From Rhizobium sp. Q54 (GTDB lineage Bacteria > Pseudomonadota > Alphaproteobacteria > Rhizobiales > Xanthobacteraceae): a stretch of DNA of 32,041 bases. Location: the NCBI GenBank assembly GCA_945861265.1, contig CAMAUC010000036.1, positions 1-32,041 of the forward strand, written 5' to 3'. The translations under genes and the position numbers were made by a program. This document shows, piece after piece, positions 19,542 to 27,279 of the stretch (its first letter is position 1; the number at the start of each line of letters is the position of its first letter). The notes under the pieces were generated by a model that ran no database searches, was not told the DNA's origin, and saw only the letters and a list, made by a program, of their open reading frames with translations.

Positions 19542-21698
19542 TCACGGCGTATCGGTGATCATCGGGTTAGGCCGATGCTTCGGCTTCTTGTTTTTCTTCG
19601 GGCCTTTGTGCTTGGCGAACGTGTTGCCCTTGGAGAAATGCGGTTTGCCGTCATCGCGCTTGGCAAAATGCGGTTTGTCGTCGCGGCGCGGCGCGCTGTC
19701 GGTCGGCGGCTTGTGGTCGTAGTGCGTCTTCTTGCCGAGATAAGGCTTCTTCTCGAAGCCCGGCTTGGTGCCGAATTCGCGCTTCTTGGCATAGTCCGGC
19801 TTCTTCTTGTCGAAGTCCGGCTTGTTGTCGAAACGCGGCTTGTTGCCGAGATACGGCTTCTTCTCGAAGCGCGGTTTGTCGACGAACACCGGCTTGTCTG
19901 ACGCGCGCGGTTCAAACTTCGGTTCAATCTTGGTTTCAATCTTCGGCTCAACCTTGGGCACGAAGGGCGGCGGGCTCACTTTGACCGGCGCGCCTTCGCC
20001 TTGCGGACCGTTCGGCAACGCGGTGATGACGTGCTGCTCCTTGTCCGGGCGCTGTATTTTGGCGGTGAACTTGTCGACCGCGTCCTTGGCGATCTCGAAT
20101 TCCGAATGGTCTTCGTAAATCCGGATGGCGCCTATCTCGTCTTTATTGACGCCGCCGCGGCGGCAGATCATCGGCAGCAGCCAGCGCGCTTCGGCCTTTT
20201 TCTGCTTGCCGGCGGAAACGCGAAACCAGACGCTGCCGCCCGGCAGCGTTTCGCGCGCACGCGGCTTGCGCTCGCTGCGCTCTTGACGATCTTGCGGCGC
20301 ATAATTGTCGTCGCCGCGCTGCGAGCGGCTGTCGCGGCCACGGTTGCGATCGTTGCGCTCGGCAAAGCGGTCCTGAAAGCGATCCTGGCCGGGGTCGAGA
20401 ATGTCCTCCGGCGCCGGCAGGCGCGCGCGATAGAGCCGGGCCAGCGCCGAGGCAATGGCTTCCGGCGTGCGTTCGGCGAGCAATGCGCGCGCCAGCGTCA
20501 AATCGTCCTCGGTCGGATCCTCGGTGAACAGCGAATCCTGCATCATGCGCTGCTGATCGAGAAGACGAATTTCTTCGGCCTGCGGCGTGGTGCCCCAGAC
20601 TGCATCGATGCCGGCGTTCTTCAGCAATATCTCGGCCTTGCGGCGGCGCGCCGGCGGCACCAGCATGACGCTTGTGCCCTTCTTGCCGGCGCGTCCGGTA
20701 CGGCCGGAGCGATGCTGCAGAACTTCCGAATCGTTCGGCAAATCGGCGTGGATGACGAGGCCGAGATTGGGTAGATCGATGCCGCGCGCGGCGACATCGG
20801 TGGCAACGCAGATGCGCGAACGGCCGTCGCGCAGCGATTGCAGCGCGTGGGTGCGTTCGTTTTGCGACAATTCGCCGGACAGCGCCACCACCGAGAAGCC
20901 GCGCTCCAGGAGCGCCGCCTGCAAATGGTTGACCGCGTTGCGCGTATTGCAAAACACGATGGCACTCGGCGATTCATAATAGCGCAGCACGTTGACGACC
21001 GCGTGCTCGATGTCGTGCGTCGCGACGCGGATGGCGCGGTATTCGATATCGGCATGGCCGCCTTCATCGCCCGCGACTTCGATGCGCACCGCGTTTTTCT
21101 GATATTGCCTGGCCAGCGCGACGATGCCGCGCGGCAAGGTCGCCGAGAACATCAGCGTGCGCCGTTCTTCCGGCATGGTCTTGAGGATGGCTTCGAGGTC
21201 TTCGCGAAAGCCGAGATCGAGCATCTCGTCGGCTTCGTCGAGCACCACGGCTTTGAGTTCCGACACGTCGAGGCGATTGCGCCGCAAATGATCGCAAAGG
21301 CGTCCTGGCGTGCCGACGACGATATGCGCGCCGTCGGCCAGTTCGCGCTGCTCGCGCCGCGGATCCATGCCGCCGACGCAGGAGACGACACGTGCGCCGG
21401 TATACTGATAAAGCCAAGTCAACTCGCGCTGCACTTGCAAGGCCAGTTCGCGCGTCGGCGCCACGACCAGCGCTAGCGGCTTGGCGCCATGCGCGAAGCG
21501 GCCGGACTCGCCGAGAAGGTTTTTCCCGATCGCCAGACCGTAGGCGACGGTTTTGCCGGAGCCGGTCTGCGCCGACACCAAGAGATCGCGGCCGCCGGCC
21601 GTGTCGGCCAGCACCGCGGTCTGTACTGGCGTCGGCTCGTTGTAATTGCGCTCAACCAGGGCGCGGTCGAGCTGCGGGCTTGTCGGTACGAATGTCAC
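19542..21698 (-). CDS. DEAD-box ATP-dependent RNA helicase with DbpA domain and repetitive basic tail
   Basis: 718 aa. The helicase core (about 1-375) carries all family motifs: Q motif NEPTPVQ, AQTGSGKT (43-50), PTRELA, TPGR, DEAD (154-157), SAT (185-187), VATDVAARGID (298-308) and HRSGRTGRAG (329-338). An Arg/Asp-rich linker (about 435-485) leads to a DbpA/CsdA-type RNA-binding domain (about 488-560: GSVWFRVSAGKQKKAEARWLL, DHSEFEIAKDAV). The last 110 residues are a low-complexity tail of degenerate K-P-aromatic repeats, including two near-identical FEKKPYLG units. The start is GTG at 21698, with an in-frame stop 9 nt upstream and a weak ribosome site. Likely role: ribosome assembly or mRNA remodelling in the cold, as for DeaD/CsdA (inference). 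Confidence 0.94.
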   Translation of the reverse strand: MTFVPTSPQLDRALVERNYNEPTPVQTAVLADTAGGRDLLVSAQTGSGKTVAYGLAIGKNLLGESGRFAHGAKPLALVVAPTRELALQVQRELTWLYQYTGARVVSCVGGMDPRREQRELADGAHIVVGTPGRLCDHLRRNRLDVSELKAVVLDEADEMLDLGFREDLEAILKTMPEERRTLMFSATLPRGIVALARQYQKNAVRIEVAGDEGGHADIEYRAIRVATHDIEHAVVNVLRYYESPSAIVFCNTRNAVNHLQAALLERGFSVVALSGELSQNERTHALQSLRDGRSRICVATDVAARGIDLPNLGLVIHADLPNDSEVLQHRSGRTGRAGKKGTSVMLVPPARRRKAEILLKNAGIDAVWGTTPQAEEIRLLDQQRMMQDSLFTEDPTEDDLTLARALLAERTPEAIASALARLYRARLPAPEDILDPGQDRFQDRFAERNDRNRGRDSRSQRGDDNYAPQDRQERSERKPRARETLPGGSVWFRVSAGKQKKAEARWLLPMICRRGGVNKDEIGAIRIYEDHSEFEIAKDAVDKFTAKIQRPDKEQHVITALPNGPQGEGAPVKVSPPPFVPKVEPKIETKIEPKFEPRASDKPVFVDKPRFEKKPYLGNKPRFDNKPDFDKKKPDYAKKREFGTKPGFEKKPYLGKKTHYDHKPPTDSAPRRDDKPHFAKRDDGKPHFSKGNTFAKHKGPKKNKKPKHRPNPMITDTP
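19570..19890 (-). repeat. Degenerate in-frame repeats encoding the helicase tail
   Basis: The DNA encoding the C-terminal tail contains many copies of a 9-15-nt theme giving K-P-x-F/Y units. The best pair encodes KKPYLG at about 19736-19760 and 19848-19876, differing at one base over 22 nt. Repeats like this change in copy number through replication slippage or recombination. Confidence 0.6.
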
Positions 21699-21937
21699 GA
21701 GATGTCAGACCTTGGGCTGCGGCTGAATTGGCAAATCGAGCCGGGAGGAAGCGCCGGTGCACGGCAACGCAAGGCGCTGCCGCGATAAACGACGAATTGA
21801 GTGATGTGGGGATGCTGTAGACCAAAACAAGCAAAAGCGCCAATGGCCTTCGCCGATTTTGCGCCGGATTGGCGGGTCTACCGCCAAATCACGGCGAAAC
21901 CGCGCCGCAGCGTTAATATCGGGGCAACCGGATGAAT

Positions 21938-22014
21938 TGGCGCGCCCGGAGAGATTCGAACTCCCGACCCTCGGATTCGAAGTCCGATGCTCTATCCAGC
22001 TGAGCTACGGGCGC
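21938..22014 (-). tRNA. tRNA-Arg (anticodon TCG)
   Basis: A 77-nt cloverleaf including an encoded CCA. The acceptor stem GCGCCCG/CGGGCGC is perfect. The D arm GCTC...GAGC, anticodon stem TCGGA/TCCGA, loop CTTCGAA and T arm GGGAG-TTCGAAT-CTCTC (one G-T wobble) all fold. The anticodon TCG occupies plus-strand 21978-21980 (read as CGA) and decodes CGA and other CGN codons. It lies 40 nt downstream of the catabolic operon on the same strand, with no convincing terminator between. I see no duplicated 3' end that would mark an integrated element. Confidence 0.97.
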
Positions 22015-22054
22015 TGCTCCAGACCTTTTAGCGCCTTTCGGCGGCTTTGCCAGC

Positions 22055-22891
22055 CTAGGCTGCGAAGGTGTCGTTATAGCGCTCGATGCAGGTCTTCAGC
22101 ACCTCGTCGCCCGGCCGGGTCCACCAGTCCTGGGCCGAGAATATCTCGATTTCGGTGTGGCCCTTGTAGCCCGCCTTCTCGATCCAGCCGCTGATGCGCG
22201 GCAGGTCGATAACCCCGTCGCCGGGCATGCCGCGGTCGAGCAAGAGGTCCCTGGTCGGCACCAGCCAATCGCAGATGTGATAGCCGAGGATGCGTTTTTC
22301 GGCGCCCGCCCGCGCGATCTGCGTTTCCAGCTCCGGGTCCCACCAGACATGATAGGCGTCGATGGCGACACCGACGTCGCCGCCAAGCTGCCCCGCCATG
22401 TCCAGTGCTTGCTTCAACGTGTTCACGCAGGCGCGGTCGCCGGCATACATCGGGTGCAACGGCTCGATCGCCAGCGGCATTTTGCTGGCGCGCGCATGCG
22501 GCAAAAGCGCCGCCATGCCGTCCAGCACCATATGCCGCGCGGCGCCGATATCGCGCGAGCCTTGCGGCAGACCGCCGACCACCAGGACCAGACATTCGGC
22601 GCCGAGTGCCGCCGCTTCGTCGACCGCACGCTTGTTATCAGCGATCGCCGCCTGACGGCCAGCAGCGTCGGCGGCCGGAAACATGCCCCCCCGACATAAA
22701 CCGGAGACGCGCATGCCGTTGTCCTTGATGACTTTAACCGCGGTATCGAGTCCGACCGCCGCCACCTGATCGCGCCACGGATCGATACAAGTGATCCCGT
22801 GCCGCGCACAGGCCTCGACCGCCTCGACGAGATTCCACTGCTGGCGCACGGTGGCCAGGTTGATCGAGAGACCTTCGGTTCGCATCGTCAT
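22055..22891 (-). CDS. Sugar phosphate isomerase/epimerase-like TIM barrel (second copy)
   Basis: 278 aa, AP-endonuclease-2/xylose-isomerase-like TIM barrel. The expected metal and active-site ligands are visible: E143 in AIEPLHP, D178 and H181 in VAIDAYHVWWDP, H205 in YHICDW, and E249 in TEIEIFS. The ATG at 22891 overlaps the stop of the enolase-superfamily gene (ATGA), so translation is coupled. It is the last gene of the catabolic operon. Related enzymes isomerise or epimerise keto sugars, or carry out beta-elimination on 3-keto sugars. The reaction here is not known. It shares the fold but little obvious sequence with the TIM barrel at 24312-25145. Confidence 0.9.
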   Translation of the reverse strand: MTMRTEGLSINLATVRQQWNLVEAVEACARHGITCIDPWRDQVAAVGLDTAVKVIKDNGMRVSGLCRGGMFPAADAAGRQAAIADNKRAVDEAAALGAECLVLVVGGLPQGSRDIGAARHMVLDGMAALLPHARASKMPLAIEPLHPMYAGDRACVNTLKQALDMAGQLGGDVGVAIDAYHVWWDPELETQIARAGAEKRILGYHICDWLVPTRDLLLDRGMPGDGVIDLPRISGWIEKAGYKGHTEIEIFSAQDWWTRPGDEVLKTCIERYNDTFAA

Positions 22892-24318
22892 TCTGCTTTC
22901 GGGCTAGAACTCATCAATGTCCAGTCGGGCACAACGGCACTACCCAAACCAGTCGCTTGCGCGATCGAGCGCAGCGACAGCGCGCCGTTCTCTATATCGA
23001 GACGGGCGCGGCCATTCTCCGCGCGGCGGTAGAGATCGCCATGCGCCGCGAGATAGGCGTCCTGCTCCGCTTGTGGCGCGCCGGCCATGCCGTCGACATA
23101 GTGATGGCCATTGCGCTCGACATGCGTTGCGCCGACAAGAGAGGCCAGCAACAGATCCTGCTGCACGGCGATACCGCCTTGCGTTGTGAGATCTTCCGCC
23201 GACATGACGAAGCCGCCGCCGTACTGCTCGTTATAATGCGCGACGCGGGCGCTGTTGAGCAGCGCCCGGTAAAAACCCTTGCAGGACTTCGACGAAATGC
23301 CGTGGTAGCCGAGCGCGCGGGCGCGCGGGAACACGTCGTAATCGGAATCCGATTCGTCGATCTCGACGGCGATATCCCGCGCCAGAGCATGCACCGGCTT
23401 GCTCAAAGCCTGCGCGCGCGTGATCGGCTGCTCGATCAGCAAGAGTGAAGCCTTCAGCCGCGCCAGTTTTTTGTCCTCGCCAATGCGCCGCCATAACTCC
23501 AGTACTGCATCGACGTTCTCATATTGCTCGTTGCCGTCGAGCGTCACCTTGTAAGGCGCGCTGGCGCGGTCGAGCACGGCCGCGATCTGCGCCAAGCGCT
23601 CGATGTCGGCGTCGGCATTGCCGCCGACCTTGAGCTTGAAATAGACATGGCCATAGGCGGCGATGACTTCTTCAAGGCTTTCCGGCAATCCGTCGTCAAG
23701 ACGCTTGCCTTGCGTATCCGCGCGCGTGATCGCGTCGACCAGGCCGACGGTATGGCGCGCGAAGATCGTCCCGGCTGGTTTCACGCCGCTCAAGAATTTA
23801 GTGAGATCGAAGCCGGCTAGATCGGGCGTCAGCGTGGCATCGAGACCGAGCCGATTGTAACGCACCAGTGCGGCGGCGGGCACGCCTTCGAGCCGACCGA
23901 GCGCGTCAATGATGGCGCGCTCGATCAAGGCCATGCCGAAAGATGCCACCAGTCCGTTCAATCCTGCTGCCGCGCATTCCTTGCGATGGCCCGCATTGGC
24001 GGCGGCAGTGATACCGAAGGCGGTCTGTTCGCCAACGCCGGTCATGTGCCGCAGCGCAATCGCCACCGCCCGCCGCAATTGATTGAAATTGTCGTCGTTG
24101 GACAGCTCCGGCGCCTTGTCGAACCATTTCGGCACCAGAAGTTCGGCCGACACGCCCTCGCCGTCGCGGCCATCGGCCATGCGGATGCGCGCGCGGACGA
24201 AAAGTTGCGGCGCCTCGCGCAATGTGACGACGCCGAAGCGGAACGGCAGCCGCAGTTTCACTGGCCGCTCAAAGGCAACGGCTTCGATCAGACGCAGGCG
24301 CGGCGCGGCGTCTAGCAT
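22888..24318 (-). CDS. Enolase-superfamily enzyme, MLE/mandelate racemase-like
   Basis: 476 aa from ATG 24318. The reading frame stays open upstream inside the neighbouring gene, but that extension is frame shadow, and MLDAAPRLRLIEAVAF is where the fold begins. Enolase-superfamily residues are visible: KxK in FKLKVGG (K228, K230), metal ligands D261 in TLDGNEQY and E296 in LLIEQPI, the third ligand in EIDESD (319-323), and opposite lysines in SSKSCKG (K344, K347). The two-sided Lys layout is that of the MLE/epimerase subgroup. At 476 aa it is longer than the usual 350-400, with an enlarged N-terminal part. It overlaps the upstream gene by 7 nt and the downstream gene by 4 nt. Likely a sugar-acid dehydratase, racemase or cycloisomerase step in this operon (inference). 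Confidence 0.88.
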   Translation of the reverse strand: MLDAAPRLRLIEAVAFERPVKLRLPFRFGVVTLREAPQLFVRARIRMADGRDGEGVSAELLVPKWFDKAPELSNDDNFNQLRRAVAIALRHMTGVGEQTAFGITAAANAGHRKECAAAGLNGLVASFGMALIERAIIDALGRLEGVPAAALVRYNRLGLDATLTPDLAGFDLTKFLSGVKPAGTIFARHTVGLVDAITRADTQGKRLDDGLPESLEEVIAAYGHVYFKLKVGGNADADIERLAQIAAVLDRASAPYKVTLDGNEQYENVDAVLELWRRIGEDKKLARLKASLLLIEQPITRAQALSKPVHALARDIAVEIDESDSDYDVFPRARALGYHGISSKSCKGFYRALLNSARVAHYNEQYGGGFVMSAEDLTTQGGIAVQQDLLLASLVGATHVERNGHHYVDGMAGAPQAEQDAYLAAHGDLYRRAENGRARLDIENGALSLRSIAQATGLGSAVVPDWTLMSSSPKAE

Positions 24319-25145
24319 CGCGGCAAGGCCTCCATCAGGCCGCGCACGTAACCGATGGCGCGCGCAGCGCAGGTCGGCCCATCGGGCACGTAAACAAAGG
24401 GCTCTATGCCGTAATCGCCGGCGTAGCTCTGCTCGCGCAGCGCGGCGAAAATCGGCGCAAAATGCAAGTCGCCTTCGCCCGGCCCGCGCCGGTTCGGATC
24501 GTTGAGGTGGACGTGCGCGATCATGCCGGTCGGCAGCCAGCGTTTGATGAGGTCTGGGATAGACTCGGTCTCGGTCGGCGCGGCCGAACTGCAATCCAGC
24601 ATGGTGCGCAGCGCCGGATTGTTGATCTCCCTGACGATCTGCGCCGCTTCTTCGATAGTGTTGATGTGGTCGGTCTGCCGCCGCGACAAAGGCTCGACGC
24701 AATAGACGACGCCGGCTTTGGCTGCGGCCTCGCCCGCCGCGGCAAAGCATTCAATGGCGTGCTTGCGGCCTTCGGCCTCGAAGCCCGGTTCGAGCTTACG
24801 CTGATCCGGCGAGCCATGCACCAGCACCTTGCCGCCAAGATCGGCCGCAAGCTGGCACAAATCGCGCATGACGCCGACGGTGCGATTACGTTGCGCCGGA
24901 TCGCGGGATGTGATCGACAGGCCCGCCGGCGCCCGCATCAGGTAATGCAATCCGGTAATGACGATACCGGCGCTTTCGGCGGCGCGACGCAACGCCGTAC
25001 GCCGGGCCGTCGGCAAAAGGTGCGGCTCATCACCGAGCGTGAACGGCGAGACTTCGAGGCCGTCATAGCCAAGTTGTGCCGCTATTTCGCACTGCTTCTC
25101 GAACCGCAGTTCAGCGATGACCTCATTGCACAGGCCGATTTTCAT
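24312..25145 (-). CDS. Sugar phosphate isomerase/epimerase-like TIM barrel (first copy)
   Basis: 277 aa from ATG 25145 (MKIGLCNEVIAELRFEKQC). Xylose-isomerase-like TIM barrel with candidate metal ligands E151 in YCVEPLSRR, D184 in TMLDCSSA, H211/H213 in AHVHLNDPN and E248 in YGIEPF. The GPGEGDLHF stretch after HVHLND is typical of this family. The start is 5 nt after the tctA stop (TAG-CTGGC-ATG), and the end overlaps the enolase-superfamily start by 7 nt, so the gene is tightly embedded in the operon. Family members include inosose dehydratase-like, hydroxypyruvate-isomerase-like and 3-keto-sugar-processing enzymes. Which of these applies cannot be read from sequence. Confidence 0.9.
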   Translation of the reverse strand: MKIGLCNEVIAELRFEKQCEIAAQLGYDGLEVSPFTLGDEPHLLPTARRTALRRAAESAGIVITGLHYLMRAPAGLSITSRDPAQRNRTVGVMRDLCQLAADLGGKVLVHGSPDQRKLEPGFEAEGRKHAIECFAAAGEAAAKAGVVYCVEPLSRRQTDHINTIEEAAQIVREINNPALRTMLDCSSAAPTETESIPDLIKRWLPTGMIAHVHLNDPNRRGPGEGDLHFAPIFAALREQSYAGDYGIEPFVYVPDGPTCAARAIGYVRGLMEALPRC

Positions 25146-25150
25146 GCCAG

Positions 25151-26689
25151 CTATACGCCTTTGCCGGCGTCGCTGCGCCTGAACAGGCCGCCCAGCGAGG
25201 ACCACGCCCGCGATGTCAGCCGATTGAAGGCCGGCACATTCATCAGGATGGTGACAGCGACCAGTGTGAACATGACGAAGGCGATGGGCCTGGAAAAGAA
25301 CGGCAGCAGGTCGCCATCGGACAATACAAGTCCGCGGCGCAGGCTCTTCTCCATCAAATCGCCGAGCACGATGCCGAGCACCAAAGGCGCCATCGGAAAA
25401 TTGAGCTGCCGCAGCATGAAGCCGATGACGCCGAAGGCCAGCATCACATAGACGTCGAACAGGCGCGAGGCGATGGCATAAGAGCCGACCGCGCACAGCA
25501 CGAAGATGATCGGCATGATCAGGACGGCGGGAAACTGCAGCACCCGCACTAACAACTTCGTCAGCGTCAGGCCGTAGATCAGAATGCCGATGCTGGCGAT
25601 GAACATCATGGCGACGACTTCGTAAACAAACTGCGGATTTTCCACCATGATCAGCGGGCCGGGATTGACGCCGTGGATCAGCATCGCCGCGAGCAGCACC
25701 GCCGCCGGCGCCGAGCCGGGCACCGCGAGCGTTAATACCGGAATCACCGCGCCCGGCACGCAGGCATTGTCGCCGGTCTCGGCCGCCATCAGGCCTTCGA
25801 TCGAGCCCTTGCCGAACAGCTCCTTTTCCTTGCTGGCGCGACGCGCGGCTGCGTAAGAACTCCACGCCGCGACGTCCTCGCCGACACCGGGAACGATACC
25901 GATGCCGGTGCCGATCAAGCCGGAGCGGACGATCGTGCGCCAGTATTTGGTCACGTCGATGAGCTTGGGAATAACCGTGTCATAAGCGCTGACCATGACC
26001 GGGCGCGGCCGGTCCTTCATTACCGTGATGACTTCGGCCAGGCCGAAAGCGCCGACCAGCGCCGGCACCAGCGAGATGCCGCCGGACAGGTCGTGCACCT
26101 CGAAGGTGAAACGGTTGAAAGCGTAGAGCGCCTCCTGACCGATGCCGGCGATGAACAGGCCGAGAAAGCCGGCCATCCATCCCTTGATCGGGTCGTTGCC
26201 GGTCAAATTGCCGGAGATAACGACGCCGAAGATCGCCAGCCAGAAAAATTCATAAGCGCCGAACTTCAACGCCATCTCGCCAAGCACCGGCGTGAAGAAG
26301 GCGAGCGCGATCATGCCGATCCAGGTGCCGAGCACCGAGCCCGACGTGGCGATGCCCATGGCGCGGCCGGCGAGCCCCTGACGCGCCAGCGCATGGCCGT
26401 CGAGGCACGAGGCCGCGGACGCCGGCGTTCCCGGGATGTTGAGCAAAATGGCGCTGCGGCTGCCGCCATAGATTGCGCCGACATAGGTGCAGATCAGGAT
26501 CAGCAGCGCGTCGGCTGACGGCAGCTTGATGGTCAATGTCGTCATCAGCGCCACACCCATCGTCGCCGTCAATCCCGGCAGCGCTCCGATGATGAAGCCG
26601 ACAAAGCAGGCGACCAGCGCATAGACGATCGACGCCGGATTCATGAATCCGAGGATCGCCGTGCCGAATCCGATCAAACCGTCGAGCAT
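25151..26689 (-). CDS. tctA: Tripartite tricarboxylate transporter large permease (TctA family)
   Basis: 512 aa, very hydrophobic, about 12 membrane segments. TctA hallmarks: FVGFIIGALPGLTATMGVALM near 30-50, GAIYGGSRSAILLNIPGTPASAASCLDGH near 71-99, FFTPVLGEMALKFGAYEFFWL, and a second half beginning GTGIGIVPGVGEDVAAW. It forms the transport channel of a secondary, binding-protein-dependent carboxylate importer with TctB and TctC. The start ATG is 9 nt after the tctB stop, and TGAGG overlapping that stop serves as ribosome site. Family substrates include citrate and other di/tricarboxylates, terephthalate and sugar acids. Confidence 0.95.
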   Translation of the reverse strand: MLDGLIGFGTAILGFMNPASIVYALVACFVGFIIGALPGLTATMGVALMTTLTIKLPSADALLILICTYVGAIYGGSRSAILLNIPGTPASAASCLDGHALARQGLAGRAMGIATSGSVLGTWIGMIALAFFTPVLGEMALKFGAYEFFWLAIFGVVISGNLTGNDPIKGWMAGFLGLFIAGIGQEALYAFNRFTFEVHDLSGGISLVPALVGAFGLAEVITVMKDRPRPVMVSAYDTVIPKLIDVTKYWRTIVRSGLIGTGIGIVPGVGEDVAAWSSYAAARRASKEKELFGKGSIEGLMAAETGDNACVPGAVIPVLTLAVPGSAPAAVLLAAMLIHGVNPGPLIMVENPQFVYEVVAMMFIASIGILIYGLTLTKLLVRVLQFPAVLIMPIIFVLCAVGSYAIASRLFDVYVMLAFGVIGFMLRQLNFPMAPLVLGIVLGDLMEKSLRRGLVLSDGDLLPFFSRPIAFVMFTLVAVTILMNVPAFNRLTSRAWSSLGGLFRRSDAGKGV

Positions 26690-26698
26690 GGCAAAGCC

Positions 26699-27214
26699 TC
26701 AGGGCAGCCGGACCAGGAACAGGTCCTGGAACGCATAATGAATGACGAGGCCGGAGATGAGACCGGTCGTGACGGCGACCAGAACGCCGCGCGGCAAGGT
26801 GCCGTCGCGGCGGCGTTCGGCGAACTGGAAGACGAAGATAAAAACCGCGACGAAGATCGCCGAGGCGAGCCAGAACGGCAGGCCATGGCCGATCAGGCCG
26901 ATGGCGTAGCTCAGGCACAAGACCAGCACGGCGATCAGCCGCCAGTGCTCGCCGAGTTTCACGGACGGCCAATGCGCGCCGGCCAAAGCGCCAGCGCGCA
27001 ACGAGCGCACGATCAGAACAAGCGAAGCCATGGCGATGGCGGCGCCGAGTAGACCCGGCACCAGGCCCGGCACGGTGAAGATCGGAATCTTCAGATGCGC
27101 GAGGCGATCCATCGTCCAGGCGCCGACCATGATGGCGATCGCCAGCGCCAGCCAGAAGCCGCCGGCGACGAGATCGACAAAGGGCGACGGCTTTTCATCT
27201 TCCATCGTGGACAT
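26699..27214 (-). CDS. tctB: Tripartite tricarboxylate transporter small membrane subunit (TctB family)
   Basis: 171 aa with four hydrophobic segments: LVAGGFWLALAIAIMVGAW, VPGLLGAAIAMASLVLIV, LIAVLVLCLSYAIGLI, and FWLASAIFVAVFIFVFQF with a final GVLVAVTTGLISGLVIHYAF. Size and layout match TctB, the poorly conserved small subunit. The start is ATG 27214; another ATG three codons downstream is possible. Upstream lies the terminator that follows tctC, so expression depends on read-through or on an unseen promoter. Called mainly from context and topology. Confidence 0.88.
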   Translation of the reverse strand: MSTMEDEKPSPFVDLVAGGFWLALAIAIMVGAWTMDRLAHLKIPIFTVPGLVPGLLGAAIAMASLVLIVRSLRAGALAGAHWPSVKLGEHWRLIAVLVLCLSYAIGLIGHGLPFWLASAIFVAVFIFVFQFAERRRDGTLPRGVLVAVTTGLISGLVIHYAFQDLFLVRLP

Positions 27215-27234
27215 TCCGCTGAAGGGCGTTGATC

Positions 27235-27271
27235 AAAAAGACGAAGGCCGCCCCCGTTTCAGGGGACGGCC
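27235..27271 (-). terminator. Rho-independent terminator between tctC and tctB
   Basis: On the minus strand a 10-bp stem (GGCCGTCCCC / GGGGGCGGCC, one G-U pair; plus-strand arms 27246-27255 and 27262-27271) encloses a 6-nt loop. It is followed by TTCGTCTTTTT (27235 marks the last T). It starts 9 nt after the tctC stop. Its place inside an operon suggests partial termination, giving more binding-protein mRNA than permease mRNA. Confidence 0.8.
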
Positions 27272-27279
27272 TCCGTTCG

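Noticed and set aside
24319-24750. Open frame upstream of the enolase-superfamily gene, giving a 620-aa version
   Set aside because: The extra 144 residues are Arg/Ala-rich frame shadow over the TIM-barrel gene; the fold begins at MLDAAPRLRLIEAV and an overlap start fits the operon.
25146-25865. Open frame extending the first TIM-barrel gene into tctA
   Set aside because: The extension is an antigenic-looking Arg/Gly-rich shadow of tctA; MKIGLCNEV at 25145 is the family start, 5 nt after the tctA stop.
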